In this document: positions 23,060 through 32,960 of the stretch, in pieces
Layout: every line of letters begins with the position of its first letter
Numbering within the stretch: position 1 is the first letter of the stretch
Assembly (NCBI GenBank): GCA_039000515.1
Contig: JBCFYV010000012.1
Location: 32,904,922 to 32,968,921, forward strand
Reading direction: 5' to 3'
DNA length: 64,000 nt
From: Timema cristinae
Lineage: Eukaryota; Arthropoda; Insecta; Phasmatodea; Timematidae
Translations under genes and position numbers: made by a program
The notes under the pieces: model-generated
What the model was told of the DNA's origin: nothing
The model's database searches: none
What the model saw: the letters and a program-made list of their open reading frames with translations, nothing else

Positions 23060-23420
23060 TTGATTTAAAATTTTGGCGCCCCTAGGCACAATTATAATAT
23101 GCGCCCCACCTCCACAAAAAAAAAAAAACTAAATTGTTTTAAAATAACTTTGGATGTTCTATATAAGTTTGATGTGCCTCACTGTTCAGTCAGCCTTGTA
23201 TCTTTCCTCCGCACTTGCACTGGCCGCTCCACCCTCCCTCTCTACTGCCTGGACCGGCCCACAGTCCATGTTCTCTAAGCCGTCCGTGACGACCCCACCT
23301 CAGTACCCAGCGCCAGTGCTCGCTATTGGCTCGCGTGAAGGACACTGTCTCTCACGTTATCTTGCACCAATGGGAAGCCCCTGTTTCCCCCATTGGACAA
23401 GGCCAGGCAGCAGTGGAGGG

Positions 23421-23579
23421 ATGTGTGGAATGCCAGGCCACCACCGTGGTTCGGATTCCACGTTAAACTGTAGGTCCTTCATTTCATCTCACAATCACCC
23501 TACCATTACACATTAGCGTAAGTGCGTATAACCCGAACGGGTAGTAAGACGCGGTGCTAATAATAATAATAATAATAAT
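23421..23579 (+). repeat. 5'-truncated type A SINE with target duplication
   Basis: The 12-bp perfect duplication AGCAGTGGAGGG lies at 23409-23420 and 23580-23591. The copy starts in mid-body (ATGTGTGGAATGCCAGG) and ends in the shared tail CGAACGGGTAGTAAGACG plus (TAA)n. Its head is missing, so truncation happened at insertion. Confidence 0.92.
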
Positions 23580-23729
23580 AGCAGTGGAGGGTATATAACA
23601 CGGTGATCTCTGGAGCTGTTTTTTAGTGGTGACCCACCCTGGGGAACCACCGTTATACAAGAGCAAGCGAATTAAAGTGTCATTTTTTTAAAGAATGATT
23701 TTGTTGAGACTTCTTTCACCGTTCCTACC

Positions 23730-23919
23730 TTCCACCGCGACCTCACGTTACCGGGACTACTTACTACCTCCCACCGCAACTCACGTTGCCGGGACTTCCT
23801 GCCTCCCACCGCGACTCACGTTGCCGGGACTATTTCCTACCTCCCACCGCGACTCACGTTGCTGGGACTACTTCCTTCCGCCCACCACGACACCCGTGTT
23901 GCCGGGACTCCCTCCTTAC
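23730..23919 (+). repeat. GC-rich minisatellite, about five units of 34-39 bp
   Basis: Units share TCCCACCGCGACTCACGTTG and CCGGGACT followed by a variable pyrimidine-rich linker. The first and last units are the most diverged. The array follows the TATA region of the LTR-like block. Confidence 0.85.
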
Positions 23920-24225
23920 ACCCCTCGACTCTCACCATCGGCTGGTCCGCGTCATCGGCAGTTCTACGAGATAGTATACACCCGCCGCTCCGGCAAGGCC
24001 CACCAACAGAAGACCCTAAAGAAGACAGCGGCATCAAAACATTACCCCCACCCACTGGACCCGCGAGATCGACGCCTAGAAACAAGCGTCACCCGGAGAC
24101 TGGACTTCGACTAGACAAAACTAGTTACCCCGAAGCCGCCATGAGGGGAGAACAAGTTGTTAAAATAATTTAAAAAAAAGCATATCCGAACCTGAAAACT
24201 TTAAAATAAAGATGAAGAAAAAAAT

Positions 24226-26003
24226 TAACCACTCATTGAAGTTTGTGTCTCACTTTGATGGTTGCAAACTCATTGATCAAATTTTCATAGTTGAGATGGT
24301 CATCAGTTAAGAGATTGGCTTTGATATGAAGACAAGGTGTTCAATCTCTTCTCTAATACATTAGAACGAAGGTAAGATTTCATCCTTTTAAGAGCCAAAA
24401 ATGAGCGTTCTGCTAAACAGTTTGTAAGTATGTACTGCGTATTCTAATGCAATGTCAACATTTGGTAACATAGACTGTAACCGCTCTTTTCATAGAAATT
24501 TACTCATTTCGATTGGTACATCACTAATCTCATAAGCCTTTAAAAGACCTGCAAAATGTACACATTCACTTGTGAAGGATGGTTCTAAATCAGTTTCATA
24601 TAATGCCTGGAGTTTCACTGCACGTTCTAAAATAACATCTAGAGAACTTTTCTGAAATTTGCTGAACATTATGAAGGTGTCTGACATTAATTTATAACAT
24701 TCCTTCCTCAATAATTCAGTGTGTAATTTATCAAGTATAGAGAAAACACTTCAACTTTAAATTTCTCTCTACCATTCCATTGGCATGAAGTTTGCACGTC
24801 CCTAATCTTTTATAAGTGCATTCGTGATCCATATCAGTTTTCTCCATGGATTTTTGATCATAATAGTTGAACATGCCATGAACAGAACTTAAAAACTGCA
24901 CAAGTGATTCAAATATTATTATTATTATTAGCAGTACCGCGTCTTACTACCTGTTCGGGTTATACGCACTTACGCTAATGTGTAATGGTAGGGTGATTGT
25001 GAGATGAAATGAAGGACCTACAGTTTAACGTGGAATCCGAACCACGGTGGTGGCCTGGCATTCCCCACATTCACAAGATGTCTTGCCAGAGGTGAAGGAA
25101 GGGTTTGGCAATCAGATAAATCTTTGCCGGTACCGAGGATTAAACCCCGGCCGCCAGCATAGAAGTCTGACACCTTACCCCTAGACCGCCAGGTCACCGT
25201 GATTCAAATAATCCATGCACTATTTCAATGTATTGATAATATGTGTGAGAGCCTTGATTACACACTCCCAATTTTAGAGATATACATGCCTCCTTTCTTG
25301 TTGACCAACATGTTTTTTAGAAACTTTTTACTGTTTTGCTTCCTGGTTCCATGAAAAAAAGAGAAGTTACCAGCATTGTGTAGAACTAGAGATAAAGTTG
25401 TACATGTTTTGCACCAGATTGAAAAATGAGCAAGCTTCTTGACAACAGCTTGTGGCACTAGTGCCGACTAAATTCAATGAATGTGCTGCGCAGGGCACAT
25501 AATGCACTTTTGGATTATTTTTTCTTTGATGTGGGCCTGTAAACCTGTGTATGCTCCCAACATATTGCTTGCATTGTCATAAGATTGCCCTCTAGAGTCA
25601 GTAATGTCGATATAATTTGTATCCAAAACGTTCATTACTGCTTCAGCTAAATTTTCCGACTTATGACCTGAGTTTGGCAAAAACAAAAGAAAATGTTCAT
25701 CAGACACGCCATTTTTGTTAACATACCTTAATATGATAGAGAAATATTTGGCCTGTTTGATATCACTGTTTACAATTTTTTTTCACACGCTCAGAAAACA
25801 ATTTGATTATTTCATCACAGATTGTTGAAGACATAGCTTGTATGCCCTTGTCCCGGATTTCCATATCGTTCATTGTGTTCCACGAGAAAAGGATCAAACT
25901 CAGCTGTAAGTTCAAGAGACATCATAAACTGACCGTTATGTATTGAATTAAATTTTTCTTCATGCCCACTTAGGGGAAGTGCATTACTTGTTAGCTTTTT
26001 CAC
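24226..26003 (-). pseudogene. hAT-family transposase (ZMYM1-like) pseudogene, partial
   Basis: From the gap downstream on the minus strand: SGHEEKFNSIHNGQFMMSLE and HNERYGNPGQGHTSY (about 25810-26000), then DEHFLLFLPNSGHKSENLAE and DSRGQSYDNASNMLGAYTGL (25474-25707), and IKEKIIQKCIMCPAQHIH. After the nested SINE, the C-terminal dimerisation region reads AERSFLALKRMKSYLRSNVL and, one frame over, DDHLNYENLINEFA (24226-24420). The DxRGQSYDNASNM block is characteristic of this hAT branch. Several stops and shifts are present. The N-terminus (zinc-finger part) is not found beyond the gap. Confidence 0.85.
24916..25198 (-). repeat. Full-length type A SINE, antisense, inside the hAT transposase
   Basis: The perfect 12-bp duplication GTGATTCAAATA lies at 24904-24915 and 25199-25210. 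On the minus strand the copy has the GGTGACCTGGCGGTCTAGGG head, a B-box region GGGGTTTAATCCTCGG, the CCACCGTGGTTCGGATTCCA body and the shared tail. It is in the same orientation as the transposase it interrupts. Confidence 0.92.
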
Positions 26004-26103
26004 NNNNNNNNNNNNNNNNNNNNNNNNNNNNNNNNNNNNNNNNNNNNNNNNNNNNNNNNNNNNNNNNNNNNNNNNNNNNNNNNNNNNNNNNNNNNNNNNN
26101 NNN
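26004..26103. other. Assembly gap, 100 N
   Basis: Exactly 100 N, the usual placeholder for a gap of unknown size. The hAT transposase text stops at its left edge and does not resume at its right edge, so order, orientation and distance across it are not guaranteed. Confidence 0.99.
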
Positions 26104-27289
26104 AAATTAAATTGGTAATAAAAAAAATGCAAGTAGACAATTCAAAATGTCGGCAACTAAAGAATTGGTTGCGTGGGGGACACTTATTTGTGGAATGTTA
26201 TAAAAAGAATGAGTTTTTGTGCAATTTTAAGCACCGAATTTATAAAGATAAGAATGGGAGGGATATTGCACTAGAGGGTATTGTAAAGTTATATCAGGTG
26301 TACATATTCTCTAGAAGTTTCCAGAATAAAATGTTAGGCCTACATAAATTTTGCAAATGTTCATTATGAGAGATATTATTTAATATCGGTAAACAAATGC
26401 TATCGATAATTTTATCAAACCATTATTTCCTACCAATCAACGTGACATGTGTACATTTTTTTATATACGATCACAATATATAATACGACATTGTAGTACC
26501 GTGATTAGTTCCGGCAACATAATATTCGCGTTATCGGCAAGTAAGGTATGAATGGCCGGTGGTTTTCACGCGAAATCTTCGGCACGTTTTCCAATCTCCA
26601 TATGTGACACTTTCACACCAATCTTTATAAGTTTTAATTATAAATGTTCAGCCCACACACTTCAAACACTTTGTAGTAACACTTTGGAATCTTGAGTAGA
26701 TACATAATATAATATTATTATCGTATAGCAAACCAGATAGTCTATATTTAAACCAATCTACAAATTAATTAATTATTATTTTTAAGGAATATTTTAGGCC
26801 TAGCAAGGTTGTTATTAGTATACCAAAATTTAAAACAGGGTTTAAAAAACCGGTGTTAGGCCTATTTAAAAAAATGCCCAACAAATTAATTAAGGCCTAA
26901 TATTATTTTTAAAAAAAATATTTTAGACTTAGCTAGGATTTAACAAGATATTTTGTTATTAGTATACCAACATCTAAAACAGGGTTGGACCTATTTTTAA
27001 AAAAATGCCATACCGAGTTTGGTTGTATTGGGATTTATTGACCTTATTTGAGTTTAATTTTATTTAACATATATGCTAAATAAGTTAACAAATCAAGTAA
27101 AATAATTTAATAATTATTCGGGATCAACTAAAATATAGGAGACACACTAATCACTAACTTTTTTTATGTTGTCTATATAAAACAATTTTTTAATAGGTAA
27201 CTAATTATGATAAATTGCATTTACTGAGAAATTGTAATTTATGTGGCCGCCCATACTTATTCTAAATTCACCCTTACTAGCTCTTAACA
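26104..27289. other. AT-rich spacer after the gap
   Basis: A plus-strand open frame at 26112-26369 matches no family I recognise. A local tandem duplication lies at 26761-27009. Nothing else was seen. Confidence 0.5.
26761..27009 (+). repeat. Two-copy tandem duplication, unit about 120-128 bp
   Basis: Copy 1 (26761-26880) and copy 2 (26882-27009) share CAAATTAATTAA, TTATTTTTAA, TTATTAGTATACCAA, TAAAACAGGGTT and AAAAAAATGCC in the same order, with indels. Confidence 0.75.
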
Positions 27290-27362
27290 CACAAGCGTAA
27301 TTAGTATATAAGTAAGTATAAGTTACCCAAACGAGAAATGAGACGCAGTGATAAAAAAAAAG
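27290..27362 (+). repeat. SINE 3' tail fragment
   Basis: AAGCGTAATTAGTATATAAG, then CCCAAACGAGAAATGAGACG and CAGTGATAAAAAAA, is a diverged version of the shared SINE tail. No head was recognised. Confidence 0.6.
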
Positions 27363-27537
27363 GCTCCAATAGAGACCAGTTATCACCACTGATCATTTTT
27401 AGCCGTGTTTTTATAAGCGCTACTAATACAAGTGAAAAATGCGTGTCAACACAACTAGCATGTTAGTAAGCTAGTACCACTAAACTTGCATTAGTCCACT
27501 AACACCGTGTCAACGGGCCTTTAATTACTTACATTCT

Positions 27538-27780
27538 TCTCCTCTCACTTGAAAACTTTCTGATATCTGCTCCTTCAATCTCTTTCTTGGCCTCCCTTGT
27601 GGTCGTTTCCCTACATACTTCATTTCCAACAGTTTCTTTGGCGTACTCTCTTTTTCCATTCTCATTACATGCCCATTCCATCTCAGTCTTGCTTCCTCTA
27701 TTAGACAGGGGGTTCAGAGTGAGCTGCAGATCTTGACAGATATTTGTAGTCCTGTACATAATTTCATGAAAACATTCCAT
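27538..27780 (-). mobile_element. LINE reverse transcriptase C-terminal fragment, antisense
   Basis: The minus strand reads EEARLRWNGHVMRMEKESTP, then KKLLEMKYVGKRPQGRPRKR and EQISESFQVRGEE. This is the classic C-terminal end of an insect endonuclease-reverse transcriptase, and the best preserved copy of the family also seen at 1640-1740, 11985-12400 and 38820-39700. The rest of the element is missing. Confidence 0.85.
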
Positions 27781-27812
27781 TCAATACAGAACAAATCACT
27801 GTCAGTAAAACC

Positions 27813-28323
27813 TAGGGGTGTACTGATACGGTTACCGATGAATCGTCATCGGGCGATTATTAATGCATAGGTAGTTAAGCGTAATCGTGATTAATATGCC
27901 GATTAATGGTTTTTTAAATAAAATTTAAAGCAAGATTTTCTAGGTAGAAGTTTAGTGATCCAAATCGAAGAAATAAACCCCACTAATATACACACTTCAT
28001 CTGGGTCACCTTTATCTATGATCTGGGTTGTGGGCTATGCAAAGATTACATAACCAGATAAAGTAATATAAGTTCATGTCGTTGATAAAACTAACAATAT
28101 AGTTATAACTTTCGCCAGTTATGCAAAAATTAATCAAAAATTAAAATAATCAAAGCTTTAACTGTAGATTTTCAAATAAAATCTCTTTGTATTAGTTACA
28201 TTAACTGTTATCATTCTCTTAATCAAATTTCTCAATAGTTATTAATAAATAATAGATAATCGGTACTAATCGGTGTAAATAAACAATCGGTAATAGGCTT
28301 TACTGATTCGGTACACCTTTACT
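27813..28323. mobile_element. hAT-like MITE, about 510 bp
   Basis: The left end TAGGGGTGTACTGATACGGT and the right end, minus strand, AGTAAAGGTGTACCGAATCA are imperfect inverted repeats of the (C/T)AGGGGTGTACCGAT hAT type. Subterminal ACCGATGAATCG and CAATCGGT repeats follow. There is no coding capacity. The 8-bp target duplication is not clean. Confidence 0.65.
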
Positions 28324-28701
28324 AAAAACTACAAACACTGAATATTTTTTAATGATAAATATTATTTTAAATCTTATTTTAGTCAACTCTACAAAATGAA
28401 AACGCATTTAAAATTGTAGGGGGTGCTGTAGCTCTGTAGCTCACATGGACGAGCCACCACGGACGAGCCCATGGTGAGAGCCTTTATTCGCCAGAGTACC
28501 TGCATCGTAGACACACTATTGAGATAGTTAACTAGCGGAGAGTTGCCACCTGAGCCGGGCCATCACGCGTCATTTATTTTCATCCACAAACCATTATTTG
28601 AAGATTATTTTCATTACTTACTAAACTTCAGACCAAATCAAAAACACAAGGTAGGATAAACTGAATGAGTAGTATGAAATGGCGCTAAAACAACAAAACA
28701 C
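28324..28701. other. Spacer with a GC-richer patch
   Basis: A patch at about 28420-28570 is richer in G+C than its surroundings and contains a direct repeat (GACGAGCCACCACGGACGAGCC). No gene was recognised. Confidence 0.4.
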
Positions 28702-28932
28702 GTAACCTGCTTTGGTAGCTGCATGGTCTAAGGTGTCACTCTCGTGGTAGACTAGATTTCCGAATCCCTGTCGGGTGCATTGAGGTTTCCTAAATAGTTT
28801 TCCACTCTCTCTCAACTCAAATGTGAGTACACTTCCTCTAAATTCAACCTTCCTCCTTCCCAACACAATACTGTAATTAGTGTATATGAGTATAACTTGA
28901 ACTGGTAGTAAGAAGCGGTGCTCAAAAAAGTA
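28702..28932 (+). repeat. tRNA-derived SINE, type C head with shared tail
   Basis: The head is GGTAGCTGCATGGTCTAAGG with a damaged B box (GATTTCCGAATCCC). The body is AGGTTTCCTAAATAGTTTTC then CACTCTCTCTCAACTCAAAT. The tail TATAACTTGAACTGGTAGTA is a diverged shared tail. Relatives are at 21940, 36395 and, smeared, 63140. Confidence 0.75.
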
Positions 28933-30820
28933 CTTGGGTGAACAGATGTGGAGCACAACTTTCTTAACCTGTTTTAGATAAGCCATATTCAAACTAACCT
29001 TTACTATGTCCCAGTTTGATCCTCTGTACCCATTCAATTAACATCATCACAATCATGTTTGTTACTCATATTTTAACTTAATTGTAAAAATAGTATTTTA
29101 CTACACTCAAAAGACAATTATGCCAAATTGATTGAAAGAAACATACTCCAAAATGTTTGAGTAAAAATATAACACAATAAAAATAATCGACTCTACTAAT
29201 GATTAAACTTTGTATTCCACACTTGAAAATGAGCAAAATTGCCGATGGATTGATAGTTAAATATTTGTTAGTCAACATTGGCCCTGTATGTTGTGAAAGT
29301 TTGCGCCAAAGGTTGCTCATTATAAGGCAGGAATTTGATTTTATCAATCTTTAGTTGATCAAGAATCGCCCAGAATTAAGCATGAGTATTTGTTCACATA
29401 TTAATTCCTTTAGCAAAATTAGCCAAAAGGATCTTAAATAAATTGTCATCCATCTTACTCATGCTTGAAGATTAAAGGGTGGATATTGTTCCAATGGTTT
29501 CCAAAACATTGCAAGTTTTTGTACCCAATTTTTGTCTTGAGATCATTGCAACCCCTTGATAACCTACACACGTTCAAATTTATTAAAACTTTTTTTTTTT
29601 TTTGCTATGTCTTATACCAGCCCGGGTTTTCCTAGTTTAATTACACTGGTGGAGCAGGTGTAATTTAGGGAAAATATACTCTTATTTATGTGGAGGGAAA
29701 TGGGAACTCTTTTTTCAGAAAAGTTAAACAGTTTAGCGTTTGAATTCTGACCTCATCACCGACCAACCAAAGATACATTGCTTATATAATAATTTTATAA
29801 ATGCAATTAAGATATCACAAAAGTATTGGTCTTTTTGAAGTTATGCTAGCAGCACCTCTCACCTAAATACGAGATTATTACAGTAATCACTCTATACACA
29901 CAACTATCAAAGTGGAATAGTCAATAAGAACCTAAGCAATAATTTAGGTTTTATCATTTTTCCACTAACATTTCAATTTTAATTTTGCACAACAAATATT
30001 TGCCTCAACAAACATTGTAAACCTCTCCCTCCTTCTTTATCCCGTCCTAGAAATATGTGACCACTAGGCTGGAAACCACTAATATTCTATCTTAAATCAA
30101 ACAAATGTTAACAGTTGTTATTTTGCTTGATAAGCTAAGAGGTTTTTTTCATCATGTTATTATTCTGCTTATGCCATATTATTAAGGTAGCTAATATTAG
30201 AAAGTAAATGTAATAGATTTTTTTTACATTAAGTGTGACTTTGTATTGGCAAAATATAATTTTGTACGTTGTGAAAAAATGTCTTTAGTTTTGTCTTATA
30301 ATTTAAATATAGATAACCTATTCCAGACTAGTTTAATTTTTATTTATATATCTTTAAAGTATCCACTTAAATTGGTTGGGTTTGTTTTAGAGTTTAAAGA
30401 AATAGCTAATACGAATATTAGATATTTGAACCATTATCACTTTAACAGATTTTTATAAAAACTTATTTTTCAACCATCTAAATTACAAAGTTGATCTTGT
30501 TATTAACAGTGAACATTAAAAAAAATGTTTCGTTCATGCCATTAATTTATTTTATTACATTTGCATTGAAAAAATGAAAATTTTTTGTGAAATCGATTCA
30601 CAAAACTAATATTACAAAATAAATAAATGAAAAAGTAATAATAATAATGGCACGCGATTAAAATACCTACTGAGCCATCGATACCGCTATATTAAACAGA
30701 CATTTTGTTGGTAGATTTGTCTAGAATGAAGCACCTATACGGAACACTCCTTACAACTATTTTAACCCATACAATATATCACTTAACAAATCTTTCGTAT
30801 TAACTTGATCTGTGACGGGT
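28933..30820. other. AT-rich spacer
   Basis: No gene was recognised. The only structure seen is a short hairpin near 29630-29670, where an imperfect TTTAATTACAC faces GTGTAATTTAGG. Confidence 0.5.
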
Positions 30821-30824
30821 AGGG

Positions 30825-30860
30825 ATGTTCGATTCATGAGCTTTGAATCGATTCTCTGGA
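30825..30860 (+). mobile_element. Possible hAT-like terminus
   Basis: TAGGGATGTTCGATTCATGA followed by a GAATCGATTC-rich stretch resembles hAT ends with a CGATT subterminal pattern. A matching CGATT-rich stretch lies at 32770-32960, so the jockey and SINE pieces between may be nested in it. This is inferred. Confidence 0.35.
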
Positions 30861-30892
30861 TCGATCTACTACATGTGGGCGCACCTTAGTAT

Positions 30893-31190
30893 GTCCGGAA
30901 TGAGACTCTGCATCGCGACTTGGATATGCCTACCATCAAGGACCACTTCCGGAAACTGGCGCAGTCCTTCTACGCCAGACTTCCCGGTGCCACCAATCCT
31001 CTTATCCAGGGGCTTGGGAACTACGTCATCGACCCTGGTGGGTGCCATCGACGTCCCAAAGCCCTGCTCGGATAAGCGAGAAGTGTCAACAGTGGTTTGG
31101 GAGGCTCTCACCCAGCCCCCTATAGAGTCTCTGCACGTAGCTCTAAAAACCCTTATTTGGTTTCCCCAAAACTATTCCCCCCCCCAATAT
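30893..31190 (+). mobile_element. Jockey-type LINE C-terminal fragment
   Basis: From 30902 one open frame reads ETLHRDLDMPTIKDHFRKLA, then QSFYARLPGATNPLIQGLGN, and stops at TAA 31073-31075. The LHRDL..PTI.....A..FY.RL....NPL pattern is the C-terminus of jockey and I-like non-LTR reverse transcriptases. It is 5' truncated. The open frame and higher G+C suggest a younger insertion than the other LINE pieces. The following 115 bases may be its 3' UTR. Confidence 0.85.
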
Positions 31191-31459
31191 TACTAATAAT
31201 ATGTTTTCTCTGTTTTTTGTTCCAGAACTTCGCGAAACGCGACAACCAATCCTAATTTTTGCGAGCCACACGGTGTGTCCGATTGGTCGGTACGTGTTGG
31301 AACTTCACTAACCAAAAGGGGCGCACCTAGAAATGTACATGAAGGGGTGTGGGGCGTCAAAATGTATTATTAAGAAAAATGGTGATGGCAGCAAAAATGT
31401 ATCGAGGGAAGGGGTGGGGGCATCAAAATGTATTGAGAAGGGGATAAGCAGCAAAAAAA
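31191..31459. other. Spacer
   Basis: A loosely repeated motif GGGCGTCAAAATGTATTATT / GGGGGCATCAAAATGTATTG occurs at about 31350-31460. Nothing else was seen. Confidence 0.4.
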
Positions 31460-31473
31460 TGTATGAATTATTA

Positions 31474-31644
31474 TTATTATTATTAGCACCGCGTCTTACT
31501 ACCCGTTCGGATTATACGCACTAACGCTAATGTGTAATGGTAGAGTGATTGTGAGATGAAATGAAGGACCTACAGTTTAACGTGGAATCCGAACCATGGT
31601 GGAGGCTTGGCATTCCCTACATTCCCAAGATATCTTGTCAGAGG
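31474..31644 (-). repeat. 5'-truncated type A SINE, antisense
   Basis: The perfect 14-bp duplication TGTATGAATTATTA lies at 31460-31473 and 31645-31658. The copy has the shared tail and body but lacks the tRNA-like head. Confidence 0.92.
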
Positions 31645-31959
31645 TGTATGAATTATTAAATGTCTCTGGAAAATAATTATATTATCTTTGTCGTAGCCAC
31701 AAAGGGCAGTGATTTAAATAATGGGTGTGGCATTACATACAATGTACACTTTGTTTCTGTTTTGTTTTCCAATTTGTAAATTTAGGGACACTTATGTGTA
31801 GTGGTAGACTTACTATAATAATTTTTCACATTGAGGAGCACTTTAAATGTTTTACTCGAAGAGAAGAATCATTAGTGGTAGTGGAAAACCATATTTATCT
31901 AAGGGGAAGGAGATAGTAAAATTAAGTATTAAAAAAAATAAGTTTTTGTCCTCTAATTC

Positions 31960-32075
31960 AAAAGGGAGATTGGGGATCCAGGACCTTTCAGAAGATTCTT
32001 AAGAAAATCAAGCTATATATTGGAGACAAACCAGAACCTTAACCACTAGACCCCACAGAGGGACGCACTTATTTT
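31960..32075 (-). repeat. Possible tRNA-derived SINE head
   Basis: The minus strand reads GGGGTCTAGTGGTTAAGGTT, a good pol III A box of the tRNA-Glu type, but no convincing B box or tail follows. It is not a functional tRNA, since no cloverleaf closes. Confidence 0.4.
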
Positions 32076-32248
32076 CGTTCCTCAGTCACAGCGAATTAAT
32101 TTTTCAGAAACTTTGAAATCAGTACTCATTTATTTGAATTAATTGTTCGAGAACTAGTAATTCTTGAGCAAACCTCACACCTTTTTGTGGGAGGGTGTGT
32201 TTCAACACTTGGGAATCACTAGCTTGGTGAAAGTGTAGATAATAGATG

Positions 32249-32480
32249 TACAGTAGCCCCATGGCTTCTTTGGTGCTGACTGACAGCTCAAAGCTGACTT
32301 TTGACAGTCAACATTTAGATATATACCTAAATTTTTACCATCAGAAGCGATACCTGTTAAACACATATGTTTGCCGATCATATGGTTCGGCGTAGGGATA
32401 CATAATTTGGTCTGGTAACTTTTCAAAGCTTTTAGCTGACAGCTGCAGTCAGCACCAAAGAAGCCATGAAGCTACTGTAG
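32249..32480. repeat. Inverted repeat pair, foldback-like
   Basis: Arms of about 45 bp: TACAGTAGC...ATGGCTTCTTTGGTGCTGACTG on the left (32249-32290), and its reverse complement at 32434-32480. The loop of about 140 bp is unrelated sequence. It may be a MITE or a remnant of a larger element. Confidence 0.8.
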
Positions 32481-32769
32481 GCCTTCTATAACTACTGAAA
32501 TTTCATCGGGCAAATGAGGTTTTTACGAAACACTTTCAAACTTTTGACTTGTTGGCTAACACGTCACGATAAATATATTACAGAATAAAAACGTGATGTG
32601 ATCATTTACAGAACCTAGACGTAAAAATAGCAGATAAGTGGATTATTCTCTTCACGTTACTAACTAAAGACAGATAATAACTAATTAGGAGCCCAAGATT
32701 GTAAGACTTGGTTTCGAAATTTTCCTTGTACTAATAGTCAATAAAAACATTTCCTAAAGCCAACCAAAT

Positions 32770-32960
32770 TAAATTTTCCTGAATCGATTCGAAGTTTTGA
32801 TTTATTTCGATCTTTCTATTCGATCTTTTTGAAATCGCTAGAAAAAGAATCAATACGTAAATCAGATCGAATTTTTTGAATCGATCAAAAATCGATTAAT
32901 CGAGGGTAAGGAATCGATTTTTAAAGATTGATCCACGATCGAAAATGGGTAACCCGATTA
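32770..32960. repeat. CGATT/AATCG-rich stretch
   Basis: Many short repeats of GAATCGATT and its complement in both orientations resemble hAT subterminal binding-site clusters. It may pair with the terminus near 30825. Confidence 0.45.

Larger units (their letters stand above)
23155..24175 (+). mobile_element. GC-rich LTR-like promoter block inside the hAT element
   Basis: This kilobase is sharply richer in G+C than its surroundings. Taken without the nested SINE, it has three CCAAT boxes (ATTGG 23325, CCAAT 23367, ATTGG 23392), then a TATA box (GTATATAAC at 23591), then a downstream region leading into a minisatellite. That resembles an LTR or a transposon promoter. I did not find matched ends or a target duplication for the block itself. 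The 139-codon open frame starting at 23695 runs through the minisatellite and is probably chance. Confidence 0.5.
23060..26003 (-). mobile_element. hAT (ZMYM-like/DUF4371 type) element, truncated by gap and carrying nested insertions
   Basis: The C-terminal and central transposase text lies on the minus strand at 24226-26003. A hAT-like non-coding 3' end, GGGGCGCATATTATAATTGT then GCCTAGGGGCGCCAAAA on the minus strand, lies at 23073-23110. Between them sits a GC-rich block (23155-24175), and within the coding part a SINE (24916-25198). The 5' side is cut by the N gap. This reading of a single element opened by two insertions is inference from order and strand. Confidence 0.65.

Noticed and set aside
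23695..24114. 139-codon open frame on +
   Set aside because: It runs through a GC-rich minisatellite in which other frames are also open, so the repeat explains the length. There is no recognisable domain.
26112..26369. Plus-strand 85-codon open frame as the lost hAT N-terminus
   Set aside because: It is on the opposite strand to the transposase and has no zinc-finger pattern. The antisense reading also lacks hAT text.
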